Shown here in pieces: positions 1 to 5,993 of a DNA stretch of 7,779 bases. The DNA comes from Candidatus Uhrbacteria bacterium. Lineage in GTDB: Bacteria > Patescibacteriota > Patescibacteriia > UBA9934 > UBA10169. The position numbers were made by a program, and so were the translations under genes. The stretch is from the NCBI GenBank assembly GCA_003505155.1, contig DNYJ01000043.1, positions 1 through 7,779 of the forward strand. Direction: 5' to 3'. Numbering within the stretch: position 1 is the stretch's first letter; the number at the start of each line of letters is the position of its first letter. The notes beneath the pieces were generated by a model, which was not told where the DNA came from, searched no databases, and saw only the letters and a program-made list of their open reading frames with translations.

Positions 1-1
1 T

Positions 2-304
2 TTAAACACTGGTGCTTGCGGGAGCTTAGCTTCCACAAACTGTTCTTCTCGAACTCATTCAGAAGGCGGAGGCATTACTCTTATTGACGTAGAGCCTAAC
101 ATAACCAAGCCGTGCGGGCTCGGTTATTCTTACATCTGTGATTATTCTAAAGCCGGTTTAGAAGATGAAGTTGAAATTGAGATCAAGATGCGGTTTTATA
201 ATTTGGGGCATTCTCCGGTGGTAATGGGAAACGAAGTTCGTGAACCCTTTCGTAATCAGCTCGGTCACGCCTTCTATCAGCAACTTTTTCGAGATGTTCC
301 GTAA
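2..304 (+). CDS. Possible 3' end of a hypothetical protein (partial, enters from left edge)
   Basis: An open frame runs from the left edge to a TAA at 302-304 (100 codons) with no internal need for a start. The first 60 codons look fairly coding-like, with about a third beginning with G. The translation is Gly/Ser/Cys-rich early (for example CGLGYSYICDYSKAG, about residues 38-52) and then acidic (LEDEVEIEI). It matches no family I recognise. Against it, its last 122 bases lie antisense to the 149-residue minus-strand gene, and a hairpin (101-127) sits within it. It could be the C-terminus of a convergent gene, a degraded gene remnant, or a chance open frame. Confidence 0.3.
   Translation, partial: LNTGACGSLASTNCSSRTHSEGGGITLIDVEPNITKPCGLGYSYICDYSKAGLEDEVEIEIKMRFYNLGHSPVVMGNEVREPFRNQLGHAFYQQLFRDVP
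101..127 (-). terminator. Hairpin downstream of the minus-strand operon, possible terminator
   Basis: The arms are ATAACCAAGCC (101-111) and GGCTCGGTTAT (117-127) around a 5-base loop. Read as minus-strand RNA, all 11 pairs form, with a single G-U wobble. Read as plus-strand RNA the same position is an A-C mismatch, so the structure favours the minus transcript. It lies about 55 bases past the stop codon at 183, the right place to end the rny-ymdB-hup operon. The U-tract after it is poor (UUAUGUUAGG), so it may be an RNA-stabilising 3' hairpin and not an efficient intrinsic terminator. Confidence 0.4.
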
Positions 305-632
305 GCGTTGTTTCGAATGCGAGTCGTTCGGATCGGGAGTCATCTAATTGAAAAGGACCCATGGTAGCGAGACCCTCGGTCCGGTCTGTGTCAATAGACC
401 AATACCAACCTTCCTTTCCGTCTCCCTCTCGCCAGCCTTTTAACCAGTTCTTAAGAACGACAATACCTCTCAAAGGTCCTGTTTCAAACTTCATCATCGC
501 GCTGGGTTTGTCCTCTCTTTCAGAAAGTCCTGTAGGATTATGCTCCCAGTTGAGAAACTTAAGAGCTTTTTGACGATCAAAGACGCTGTGAAGTTCCTGT
601 TCGGTTTGGAATTCCGGGTTTGCTAGGGGCAT
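183..632 (-). CDS. Hypothetical protein, 149 residues, last gene of the rny operon
   Basis: ATG at 632-630, TGA at 185-183. I do not recognise a family. The product is soluble-looking, with no signal peptide or membrane segment. It is rich in Trp in the middle (LKNWLKGWREGDGKEGWYWS, about residues 61-80) and has a charged C-terminal helix-like stretch with Arg/Asp clusters (ADRRRDRADYERVHELR). It starts only 3 bases after the hup stop codon and has no Shine-Dalgarno sequence, so it is probably translated by coupling to hup. Third-position G+C (about 45% over the first codons) is clearly lower than in rny or the lipoprotein gene, so the gene may have a different history. A hairpin about 55 bases after the stop may end the operon. 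The coherent composition and operon position make it likely to be real. Function is unknown. Confidence 0.72.
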   Translation of the reverse strand: MPLANPEFQTEQELHSVFDRQKALKFLNWEHNPTGLSEREDKPSAMMKFETGPLRGIVVLKNWLKGWREGDGKEGWYWSIDTDRTEGLATMGPFQLDDSRSERLAFETTLTEHLEKVADRRRDRADYERVHELRFPLPPENAPNYKTAS

Positions 633-635
633 AGG

Positions 636-1016
636 TTAGTTGATGAGAGTCGAAGGTTGAGACGCACTCAAAGGAGCGTCCGATGCCGGAGCTGATGAGG
701 ATGAGCTCGCATTTCCTCCAACACCGCGACTTTTGCCGGCGGCTTTGAGAGTGTCTTTGAGGGCTTTACCGGCTTTAAATTTTGGAACGAAGACTGGGGG
801 GATGGTGATGGGTTCGGACGGATTTTGCGGGTTCACGCCGATGCGACCTTTTCGCACGCGCGCGCTGAACGTGCCGAATCCGGCGATGGTAACTTCATCC
901 TCGTTTGCCAAGGTTTGCGTCACGACGTCCTCAAAAGCGGCGACGAAATCCTCCGCCGATTTTTTTGAGACTTTGAGGCGTTCGGCGACTTTGGCCGCCA
1001 ATTCTGCTTTGTTCAT
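636..1016 (-). CDS. hup: HU-family nucleoid DNA-binding protein with Ser/Ala-rich tail
   Basis: HU forms dimers that bend and package DNA. The 126-residue product opens with the family N-terminus MNKAELAAKVAERLKVSKK (two-helix base). The beta-arm follows, with the hallmark GFGTFSARVRKGRIGVNPQN, where the Asn-Pro lies at the arm tip that intercalates between bases. The closing segment is VPKFKAGKALKDTLK. About 30 extra residues follow the usual 90-residue body. They are a low-complexity tail of Gly, Ser, Ala and Pro that is not Lys-rich, unlike the basic tails of mycobacterial or Deinococcus HU. The ATG at 1016 was chosen because it matches the conserved HU start. A TTG at 1073 and ATGs at 1070 and 1022 would add non-homologous residues, and the first two overlap a predicted -35 box. 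Only a weak GAAG lies upstream. The gene follows ymdB after 72 bases and precedes the 149-residue gene by 3. Confidence 0.95.
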   Translation of the reverse strand: MNKAELAAKVAERLKVSKKSAEDFVAAFEDVVTQTLANEDEVTIAGFGTFSARVRKGRIGVNPQNPSEPITIPPVFVPKFKAGKALKDTLKAAGKSRGVGGNASSSSSAPASDAPLSASQPSTLIN

Positions 1017-1044
1017 ACACATGTTCAAAAAATTCTTCACCGCA

Positions 1045-1073
1045 ATTGTAGCTAAATCAAGCGAATTCATCAA
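1045..1073 (-). promoter_or_regulatory. Predicted sigma70-type promoter for hup
   Basis: On the minus strand TTGATG (1073-1068) and TACAAT (1050-1045) are separated by 17 bases. The -10 matches consensus at 5 of 6 positions and the -35 at 4 of 6. Transcription would start near 1038, leaving a leader of about 20 bases before the HU ATG at 1016. This gives hup, and probably the 149-residue gene, transcription independent of rny-ymdB. It also explains why the upstream TTG/ATG codons should not be used as starts. Confidence 0.6.
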
Positions 1074-1088
1074 GGGGATATCTCCGGA

Positions 1089-1892
1089 TCAATTTGGAAG
1101 GACTGTTACGATCTCTCGAAGTCGTTTGATGGAGGCTGGTAGGCGGTTGCCGCTCTTAAAGAAGAGAAGTGCCGCGTTCACTTCAGCCGGACCGGAGTAA
1201 GGAGGAGCAAGGTGAGTCTTCACGCCGTCTTTGACGAGCGTGAGCGCTTTTTCATACTCGATCCCGATGGACTCGTTGTGAGCTCCTGTGAGACCGACAT
1301 CGGTCATGAAAGCGGTGCCGCCAGGGAGGATCCGTTCATCGGCAGTGGGGACATGCGTGTGCGATCCCCAGACAGCGGACACGCGTCCGTCCGCGTAGCG
1401 CGAGATGAGCGCCTTTTCCGACGTTGTCTCCGCGTGGACGTCGAGGAGAATGATGGAGTCGGGATCCGCCTTTGTCAGAGCTTGGTCGAGCGCGTCAAAC
1501 GGCGATGGGTATGCATTCTTGAAAAACGTCTGTCCCATAACGTTCAGGATGGTAAATCGGCGTCCGTCTTTCTCGAGTTCGAGCGCACCCACGCCCGGCT
1601 TCACGCCGACGTCGTTCAATGGCCGCACGATGTGCCCAGCCAGATCCTTGTTGGCAAACACCTCCATGTAGGCCGGATTGTCCCACATGTGGTTGCCGCC
1701 GGTCATGACATCAACTCCAAGCTCGATCAGTTTGGCAACCGTGTGCGGCGTGATTCCCCCGCCGTGAGCAAGATTTTCGATGTTGGCGAGAGTGAGTGTT
1801 GGCGTAAACTCGGTTTTCCACTTCGGAAGAATTTGAGCGAGAGCTTCGCGTCCGATCCGTCCGACGATATCGGCGAAGACAAGAATGGTCAC
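1089..1892 (-). CDS. ymdB: YmdB-type metallophosphodiesterase (TIGR00282 family)
   Basis: Members of this family hydrolyse 2',3'-cyclic nucleotides. In Bacillus subtilis YmdB influences motility and biofilm decisions and works in RNA metabolism next to RNase Y. The 267-residue length matches the family. Two-metal calcineurin-like motifs appear in order: Asp8 in VFADIVG, Glu39-Asn40 in NIENLAHGGG, Asn67-His68 in GGNHMWD, His153 in DVHAETTSEK, and His178/His180 in WGSHTHVPTADERILP followed by MTDVGLTG. All expected ligands are present, so it should be active. The start is GTG at 1892-1890, directly before the conserved TILVFAD strand. There are only 9 bases after the rny stop and no Shine-Dalgarno sequence, implying translational coupling to rny. 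The rny-ymdB pairing is also the order known in Firmicutes. Confidence 0.96.
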   Translation of the reverse strand: MTILVFADIVGRIGREALAQILPKWKTEFTPTLTLANIENLAHGGGITPHTVAKLIELGVDVMTGGNHMWDNPAYMEVFANKDLAGHIVRPLNDVGVKPGVGALELEKDGRRFTILNVMGQTFFKNAYPSPFDALDQALTKADPDSIILLDVHAETTSEKALISRYADGRVSAVWGSHTHVPTADERILPGGTAFMTDVGLTGAHNESIGIEYEKALTLVKDGVKTHLAPPYSGPAEVNAALLFFKSGNRLPASIKRLREIVTVLPN

Positions 1893-1901
1893 AAGAAGTC
1901 G

Positions 1902-3452
1902 TTAGCGGGCGTACTCCACGGCTCGAGTTTCTCGCACGACCGTCACCTTCACTTCTCCCGGATACGAAAGTTCGCCTTCGATGCGCTTGGCGATATCGCG
2001 TGCCAGGCGGAAGGCGGTCAGGTCGTCAATGATTTTTGGTTCCACGAACACGCGCACCTCGCGTCCAGCTTGGATGGCGTACACTTTCTCGACGCCCTCA
2101 AACGAACTCGCGGTTTTTTCAAGCGCTTCCAAGCGTTGGATGTACTGTTCGAGCGTGTTCTTGCGCGCGCCGGGACGGGCGCCTGAAAGCGCGTCGGCGG
2201 CTTTGACGATGGCGCCCTCGATCGTGCGCGGCCGGTCTTCGTGGTGGGCGATCGATTGATAGCAGAGTTCTTCGGGCCAGCCGAATTTCTTCATGATGTT
2301 GTAGCCGATCTCCGGGTGCGCGCCCTGCATATCATGATCCACCGCCTTGCCGATGTCGTGGAAGAGGCCGCCCTTTTTTGTGTTGAACACATCGGCGCCA
2401 AGCTCCTCGGCCATGAGTCCCCCGAGCGTCGCGACCTCGATCGAATGTTGGAGCGCGTTCTGCCCGTAGCTGGTGCGGTACTTCAAGCGTCCCAAAATTT
2501 GCACCAGCTTTGGATCAATGGAGGAAACGGGGATGCCAAGCTGAACGAGCGCGTCCTCGCCGGCTTTTCTGATTTCCTTGGCGAGATTCGTCTTGGCGGT
2601 TTTGATGGCGTCCTCGATGCGTGCGGGATGAATGCGTCCGTCTTTGATGAGATCCTCGAGCGCGATTTTGGCGACTTGCCGGCGGATCGGGGAGAAGCAA
2701 GAGATGGTAATCATGTTGGGCGTCTCGTCCACGATGATCTCCGTGCCAGTCAAGTGTTCGATGGCTTTGATGTTGCGGCCTTCCTTTCCAATGACGCGTC
2801 CTTTCATTTCATCAGAGGGGAGTTCCACCTGCGTCGTCGTGGTTTCAACCGAGACGCTTGAAGCGAACCGCGTAACGGCGAGCGAAAGAATCTGGCGCGC
2901 TTTGGCTTCAAGCTCTTCCTCCGTCGAGGCTTCCAGCTTGCGCAGGCGCGACTGCAGAGCTTCCTCGTAATCCTCCTGCACCATTTTTTCGAGACGCTCG
3001 ATGGCGGCCTCGCGGGTGAGTCCAGCCACCTCCTCGAGTTTGGCCGCCTCTTGCGCCTTCAACTCCTCGATCTGCGTTTTCACTTCGCGGATGCGTTCCT
3101 TGCGCACCTCGATTTCTTCTTTCTGCTTGTCAATGGCTTCCTGCTTCTTGTCCATTTCGAGGAGCTTCTGATCGAACAGCTCTTCACGCTTTTCAAGGCG
3201 CTTTTGGGTCTCGATAACTTCCACGCGAAGAACCTTCTCTTCCTTCTTGGCTTCGTCCAAAATGGCGAGAGCTTTCTCCTTGGCTTTAGCGAGAACTTCC
3301 TGCTCCTTCGTCTTGGAGGCGGCAATACGTTTCTCGGCTTCCGCTTCGGCCGTGGCGACTTTTTTTGTCGTCCGAATCTGGCGTAAGGCGTAGCCAAAAA
3401 TATTACCGACCACGAGGGCGACGATGATGGAGATGATGAGGGTAAGATTCAT
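1902..3452 (-). CDS. rny: Ribonuclease Y (membrane-anchored endoribonuclease)
   Basis: RNase Y cleaves mRNA internally to start its decay and acts at the cytoplasmic membrane. All family parts are visible in 516 residues: an N-terminal membrane helix (about 3-22), a long Lys/Glu/Ala-rich coiled coil (about 30-195), a KH RNA-binding domain with GRVIGKEGRNIKAIE at 218-232, and an HD domain. The HD domain has His336, the His365-Asp366 pair in GLFHDIGKAVDHD, HH at 403-404 in IAHHEDRP, and Asp420 in KAADALSGARPGAR. The C-terminus (VKVTVVRETRAVEYAR) is typical. The length is close to the B. subtilis enzyme and no key residue is missing. The ATG at 3452 puts the membrane helix at the N-terminus as expected. 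No Shine-Dalgarno sequence is seen. A promoter and a structured leader lie upstream, and ymdB follows after 9 bases. Confidence 0.98.
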   Translation of the reverse strand: MNLTLIISIIVALVVGNIFGYALRQIRTTKKVATAEAEAEKRIAASKTKEQEVLAKAKEKALAILDEAKKEEKVLRVEVIETQKRLEKREELFDQKLLEMDKKQEAIDKQKEEIEVRKERIREVKTQIEELKAQEAAKLEEVAGLTREAAIERLEKMVQEDYEEALQSRLRKLEASTEEELEAKARQILSLAVTRFASSVSVETTTTQVELPSDEMKGRVIGKEGRNIKAIEHLTGTEIIVDETPNMITISCFSPIRRQVAKIALEDLIKDGRIHPARIEDAIKTAKTNLAKEIRKAGEDALVQLGIPVSSIDPKLVQILGRLKYRTSYGQNALQHSIEVATLGGLMAEELGADVFNTKKGGLFHDIGKAVDHDMQGAHPEIGYNIMKKFGWPEELCYQSIAHHEDRPRTIEGAIVKAADALSGARPGARKNTLEQYIQRLEALEKTASSFEGVEKVYAIQAGREVRVFVEPKIIDDLTAFRLARDIAKRIEGELSYPGEVKVTVVRETRAVEYAR

Positions 3453-3481
3453 ACGAACACAAGGGTGTCCGTACGCAAAAC

Positions 3482-3500
3482 GCGCGAGGCGGGCTCGCGC
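3482..3500 (-). terminator. GC-rich hairpin in rny leader, possible attenuator
   Basis: Perfect 7-bp arms GCGCGAG (3482-3488) and CTCGCGC (3494-3500) enclose a 5-base loop. On the minus strand the stem is followed by GTTTTGCG, a short U-run. It lies 30 bases before the rny ATG and directly after the stop codon of a possible 25-codon upstream ORF. That is the position of an attenuator or of an RNA processing/protection structure. The U-run is only four bases, so termination would be partial at best. Confidence 0.4.
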
Positions 3501-3578
3501 TTAGCTGTTTCGAGAGAGGTTTTTCACCGTATTTTGGTGAAAACTGGTTTCAAAAGAGAGAAAATCTCGGAGAAACAT
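3501..3578 (-). CDS. Possible 25-codon leader ORF upstream of rny
   Basis: ATG at 3578-3576, TAA at 3503-3501, product MFLRDFLSFETSFHQNTVKN followed by LSRNS. An AAGGA lies about 11 bases upstream of the ATG, slightly far for a Shine-Dalgarno sequence. The peptide shows no run of a single amino acid of the kind seen in amino-acid attenuators. Its main interest is position: inside the predicted rny transcript, with a stop codon that abuts the GC-rich hairpin at 3482-3500. An ORF this short is easily random, so confidence is low. Confidence 0.2.
   Translation of the reverse strand: MFLRDFLSFETSFHQNTVKNLSRNS
3521..3543 (-). repeat. Inverted repeat in rny leader
   Basis: TTTTCACC (3521-3528) and GGTGAAAA (3536-3543) are perfect 8-base complements around a 7-base A/T-rich loop. 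The symmetry is the same on either strand. It could be an RNA hairpin in the rny 5' leader, an RNase Y or RNase III processing site, or a DNA operator. It overlaps the possible leader ORF. Confidence 0.45.
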
Positions 3579-3642
3579 AACGTTCAATATCCTTGGTTTT
3601 GCGTGCGAACAGCCACTTCTTTGAAGAATTAGCTGCGGCCGA

Positions 3643-3672
3643 AGTGTAGCACCGCGCGGCTGGTTTGGTCAA
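3643..3672 (-). promoter_or_regulatory. Predicted promoter for the rny-ymdB operon
   Basis: On the minus strand TTGACC (3672-3667, 5 of 6 to consensus) is followed after 18 bases by TACACT (3648-3643), which is preceded by TGC, an extended -10 element. Transcription would start near 3636, giving a 5' leader of about 184 bases before the rny ATG. The rest of the 344-base gap between rny and the lipoprotein gene holds the leader hairpins on the rny side and a terminator-like structure on the lipoprotein side. Confidence 0.62.
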
Positions 3673-3706
3673 CGGGGTGGGGGAGTCTCTACCATCTCGT
3701 AGCGGT

Positions 3707-3753
3707 AAAACAATAAACCCCAGACCGAGACGGTGAGCATCCCGGTAGGGGTT
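3707..3753 (-). terminator. Terminator-like structure after the lipoprotein gene
   Basis: On the minus strand AACCCC (3753-3748) pairs with GGGGTT (3721-3716) and inner ACCG with CGGT, followed by TATTGTTTT. A competing pairing also exists, CGTCTCG (3757-3763) with CGAGACG (3726-3732). A separate tight hairpin, CTCGCC-TAG-GGCGAG, lies at 3760-3774. The group sits 22-90 bases after the lipoprotein stop codon and before the rny promoter, where a terminator is expected. The long loop makes the exact fold uncertain. Confidence 0.5.
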
Positions 3754-3796
3754 CATCGTCTCGCCTAGGGCGAGGGGGACGGAACGTTGCGCTCTG

Positions 3797-5044
3797 CTAG
3801 TTCGTGATCGTGAACGTGCTCCCGTAGATGTCGGTCGAGGGGATGATCTCGCCGAGCTCGATCTGGTTGCCGTTCACGTCGTAGGCCTTGAGTGCCCCGA
3901 GGTTGTACATCGCCCAGAGCGTGTTGCCCGGCTGGAGCTCCGTGGCATCTCCGGCGATCATGATCCAGAACTGGAGGAAACGCGACTCGCCGACCGGGAT
4001 CACGATGTCGTCGTCAAAGGCGTAGCCCTCTTGGGCATAACCCGTCATCTGCTCGCCATCGTCGTAGCTGCCCAACGTCTCGTTGAACAGGCTGACGTCC
4101 GTGAACTGCGAGCCACTCGAGGCTGGGTTGTACAGACCGCCGATCGCGATCTCCTGGTGGCCGATGATGACGTCCTTCACAGGTGCGTAGAGCCCGAGGT
4201 AGAGGATCATGGAGGTCGTCGTGTACCCGCTCTGGATCAGGATCGTCATGTCCCACGAGAGGACGTACATCTCGATCTGCAGGAGCGTCTCGAATGCGTC
4301 GACCCAGATCTGCAGGGCAGGGCTGTTCCACGACCCGTTGTCCGCGGTGAGGCCGTACCAGTTGAGCTCGTTGTACTTGCCGTCGAGGGGCAAGAAGCCA
4401 CTGCTCTCCCACATCATCGCAAAGCCGTCGGGATTGCCGTCCTCGGGAACCGTCTCGGTGAACTGGCAGTTGATCTGGAGGCTCACGACCGTCTCGCCAT
4501 CCTCCTCGACGACGATTTCCCATCCTTGGTTGAACTGCAGGATGTTGCCGTACTCGTTCGGGTAGACCGGGCCGAGTACGATGTCGAGGTCTGGCTGGGA
4601 GATTGCCTCGCAGTAGGCGATGTGGTTCACGATCGCCGGGTACTCGTCGACAGTGTTCCAGCTCTCGCCGAAGAGGTCGGTGGAGTCGGACTTGGTCAGG
4701 ATGACCGCGTTGAAGTTGCCGATCCGCACTACGGTACCCGGCTCACCGGTCGCGATGAACTGGTAGGCACCCATGGCGACGCTCGCGCCCGGATCGACGA
4801 GCATCGGGCCGTAGCCGGAGAACGCCGTCGTGAAGCGGACCTCGAGCTCGGTAGGCTCGAGGATGTCCGCCACCGAGTCGTCGTCGCTCTCGGACGCGGC
4901 GCTGTCGTCGTCGTCCACATTGACATCGATGTAGGTGTCACCCTCGTTGACGATGATGTCTGGCGGGGTTTCCTCGAGGTAGGGGGGGCAGGCGGTGAGA
5001 GTGGAGAGGATGACGAGAAACACGAGCGTGGCGAGTGAGCGCAT
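3797..5044 (-). CDS. Predicted lipoprotein of unknown function, 415 residues, acidic linker
   Basis: The N-terminus MRSLATLVFLVILSTLTAC is a type II signal peptide with lipobox LTAC and Cys19 as the lipidated residue. An acidic Asp/Ser linker follows (about 43-60, with DDDDSAASESDDDS), then a body of about 350 residues rich in Gly, Asp, Tyr, Trp and alternating hydrophobics that suggests a beta-rich extracellular domain. Only two further Cys (145 and 193) were noted in the N-terminal half, a possible disulfide. I recognise no family. The ATG at 5044 was chosen because GGAG sits 5 bases upstream and the signal peptide begins there. A longer reading from 5164 would encode the leader hairpin. 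Third-position G+C is near 90% at the 5' end, well above rny, truB or the 149-residue gene. With the only strong Shine-Dalgarno sequence among the long genes and its own promoter, this hints at acquisition from a high-G+C source. Confidence 0.85.
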   Translation of the reverse strand: MRSLATLVFLVILSTLTACPPYLEETPPDIIVNEGDTYIDVNVDDDDSAASESDDDSVADILEPTELEVRFTTAFSGYGPMLVDPGASVAMGAYQFIATGEPGTVVRIGNFNAVILTKSDSTDLFGESWNTVDEYPAIVNHIAYCEAISQPDLDIVLGPVYPNEYGNILQFNQGWEIVVEEDGETVVSLQINCQFTETVPEDGNPDGFAMMWESSGFLPLDGKYNELNWYGLTADNGSWNSPALQIWVDAFETLLQIEMYVLSWDMTILIQSGYTTTSMILYLGLYAPVKDVIIGHQEIAIGGLYNPASSGSQFTDVSLFNETLGSYDDGEQMTGYAQEGYAFDDDIVIPVGESRFLQFWIMIAGDATELQPGNTLWAMYNLGALKAYDVNGNQIELGEIIPSTDIYGSTFTITN

Positions 5045-5110
5045 GGAGTCTCCGTGGCGCTGATGTCCTACTTGATCGTCCGCCGGAGGATTCCTGGTGG
5101 ATGATCGTTT

Positions 5111-5160
5111 GGAGGGTGGATTCGGCTCAAAAGAAGGCTTTTGAATCAAATTCACCCTCC
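5111..5160 (-). promoter_or_regulatory. 50-base imperfect hairpin in the lipoprotein mRNA leader
   Basis: GGAGGGTG (5111-5118) and CACCCTCC (5153-5160) are perfect complements. An inner CAAAAG/CTTTTG pair closes a 4-base loop (AAGG on the plus strand), with a few unpaired bases between the two helices. It lies in the roughly 134-base leader between the promoter at 5185-5213 and the ATG at 5044. It is not followed by a U-run, so it looks more like a leader structure (mRNA stability or regulator binding) or a DNA operator than a terminator. It matches no riboswitch class I know. Confidence 0.55.
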
Positions 5161-5184
5161 ACAATGTGAAATGAACGAGTGCAA

Positions 5185-5213
5185 AACCTAGCAGAGAATA
5201 TGACTTTTGTCAA
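5185..5213 (-). promoter_or_regulatory. Predicted promoter of the lipoprotein gene
   Basis: On the minus strand a perfect TTGACA (5213-5208) is followed after 17 bases by TAGGTT (5190-5185), a weak -10 with T, A and final T conserved. The start of transcription would be near 5178. It lies just after the intrinsic terminator of the preceding gene, so the lipoprotein gene is transcribed separately from truB and the 210-residue gene. Confidence 0.68.
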
Positions 5214-5251
5214 TCATCATGCGTTATTTGGGAGGGAGAAGCAACTCGGAC

Positions 5252-5279
5252 AAAAGAAGACCCCCGTTTGAGGCGGGGG
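5252..5279 (-). terminator. Intrinsic terminator after the 210-residue gene
   Basis: On the minus strand CCCCCG (5279-5274), a 7-base loop and CGGGGG (5266-5261) form a strong 6-bp GC stem followed at once by TCTTCTTTT. It lies 23 bases past the stop codon at 5303. This is the clearest terminator in the window and separates the truB/210-residue unit from the lipoprotein unit. Confidence 0.85.
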
Positions 5280-5302
5280 CGAGGGGGAGGAAGACGAATG
5301 CG

Positions 5303-5935
5303 TCAGGGATCTGCGGGGGTGTTGTCGGGGAGTGGGTACGCGATGATCTTCCGAGGCGTTGCGTCTTCGTCCGTGATCTTGGGCAGGGGCGGGTCGTTCC
5401 CGTCCTTGGACTCCGGCTCTGGTTCCGGCTCGGGCGGGTACTCGTAGGCGAGCCCGAGGCAAGCCGCCGCCGCCGTGTTTCCCGTGTTGCGCACCAGCAT
5501 GAGGACTTGCTGGGTCTGATCCTCGGGAATCCGGAAGCCCATGATCGTATCGCTTCCGGTGTAGGTCTTTGCCCTCGGCTGGTTGAGGAAGACGAGCTTG
5601 ATGCCGGGATCTAGCCTCATGGCGATGTTCACGAAACCGCCGTCTGGAAGAGGAGGATCCGCCTTCCCCTTGACGATGAGGTGGATCGCCTCGCCTGGGC
5701 GGATCTCGTCGCACACGTCCACGCGACGATCCGATTCCTCGCTTGGAAACACCGGCGGGAGGCTCACGGTCTTGAGCGTCTCGGGGAGGTCGGACGGCGC
5801 GGTCGTCGTCGCGGGTTCCGTCGAGGAGGTCTCCGACTCCTGACGGCCGCAGGTGGCAGCGGCGATGGGGAAGAAGGCGATGAAGGCGAGGGCACCGCAG
5901 AAGAAGATGACTTGAACATCAATACGCGCGCGCAT
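5303..5935 (-). CDS. Exported or membrane-anchored protein of unknown function, 210 residues
   Basis: The N-terminus MRARIDVQVIFFCGALAFIA continuing to AAATCG is a signal peptide or anchor (hydrophobic core about 7-28). Cys29 after AAAT resembles a lipobox, but Thr at -1 is atypical, so lipidation is uncertain. A Thr/Ser/Pro/Glu-rich linker (about 33-68) leads to a compact domain (about 70-168) with predicted beta pattern and two Cys (75 and 159) that could pair. A (Pro-Glu) repeat at about 167-176 and a polar tail ending DNTPADP follow. No family is recognised. The ATG at 5935 was chosen because it begins the signal sequence and falls 58 bases after the truB stop. A longer frame from 6253 only shadows truB. 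Only a weak GAGAAAG lies upstream. It may be cotranscribed with truB and ends at a strong terminator. Confidence 0.8.
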   Translation of the reverse strand: MRARIDVQVIFFCGALAFIAFFPIAAATCGRQESETSSTEPATTTAPSDLPETLKTVSLPPVFPSEESDRRVDVCDEIRPGEAIHLIVKGKADPPLPDGGFVNIAMRLDPGIKLVFLNQPRAKTYTGSDTIMGFRIPEDQTQQVLMLVRNTGNTAAAACLGLAYEYPPEPEPEPESKDGNDPPLPKITDEDATPRKIIAYPLPDNTPADP

Positions 5936-5953
5936 GGGTCTTTCTCGGGTTGT

Positions 5954-5965
5954 GCGGATATCCGC
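5954..5965. repeat. 12-bp perfect palindrome between truB and the 210-residue gene
   Basis: GCGGATATCCGC is its own reverse complement and lies 18 bases upstream of the 210-residue gene's ATG, in the 58-base gap after truB. A short GC-rich palindrome there could be an operator for a dimeric repressor or a small leader hairpin. No good -35/-10 pair was found around it. Confidence 0.4.
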
Positions 5966-5993
5966 GGGTGAAAGAGCGACGGGGGACAATACG

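Noticed and set aside
1017..1073. HU start at the TTG at 1073 or ATG at 1070
   Set aside because: The extra residues are foreign to HU and the codons overlap a good -35 element. A GGAG 8 bases upstream of the TTG keeps a small doubt.
1212..2186. 324-residue plus-strand open frame antisense to ymdB and rny
   Set aside because: Both minus-strand genes are certain family members, and the frame crosses their junction without any recognisable feature.
3051..3386. Leu/Phe-rich plus-strand frame resembling a membrane protein
   Set aside because: It is the antisense of the Lys/Glu-rich RNase Y coiled coil, whose AAG/GAG codons read as CTT/CTC on the other strand.
4031..5038. 335-residue plus-strand open frame antisense to the lipoprotein gene
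   Set aside because: It is the low-stop-codon shadow of a high-G+C gene. The opposite strand has a signal peptide, lipobox and Shine-Dalgarno sequence, while this frame has none and reads as Val/Asp/Arg-rich noise.
5045..5164. N-terminal extension of the lipoprotein to 5164 (455 residues)
   Set aside because: It would bury the signal peptide, translate the leader hairpin, and ignore the Shine-Dalgarno GGAG placed 5 bases before the ATG at 5044.
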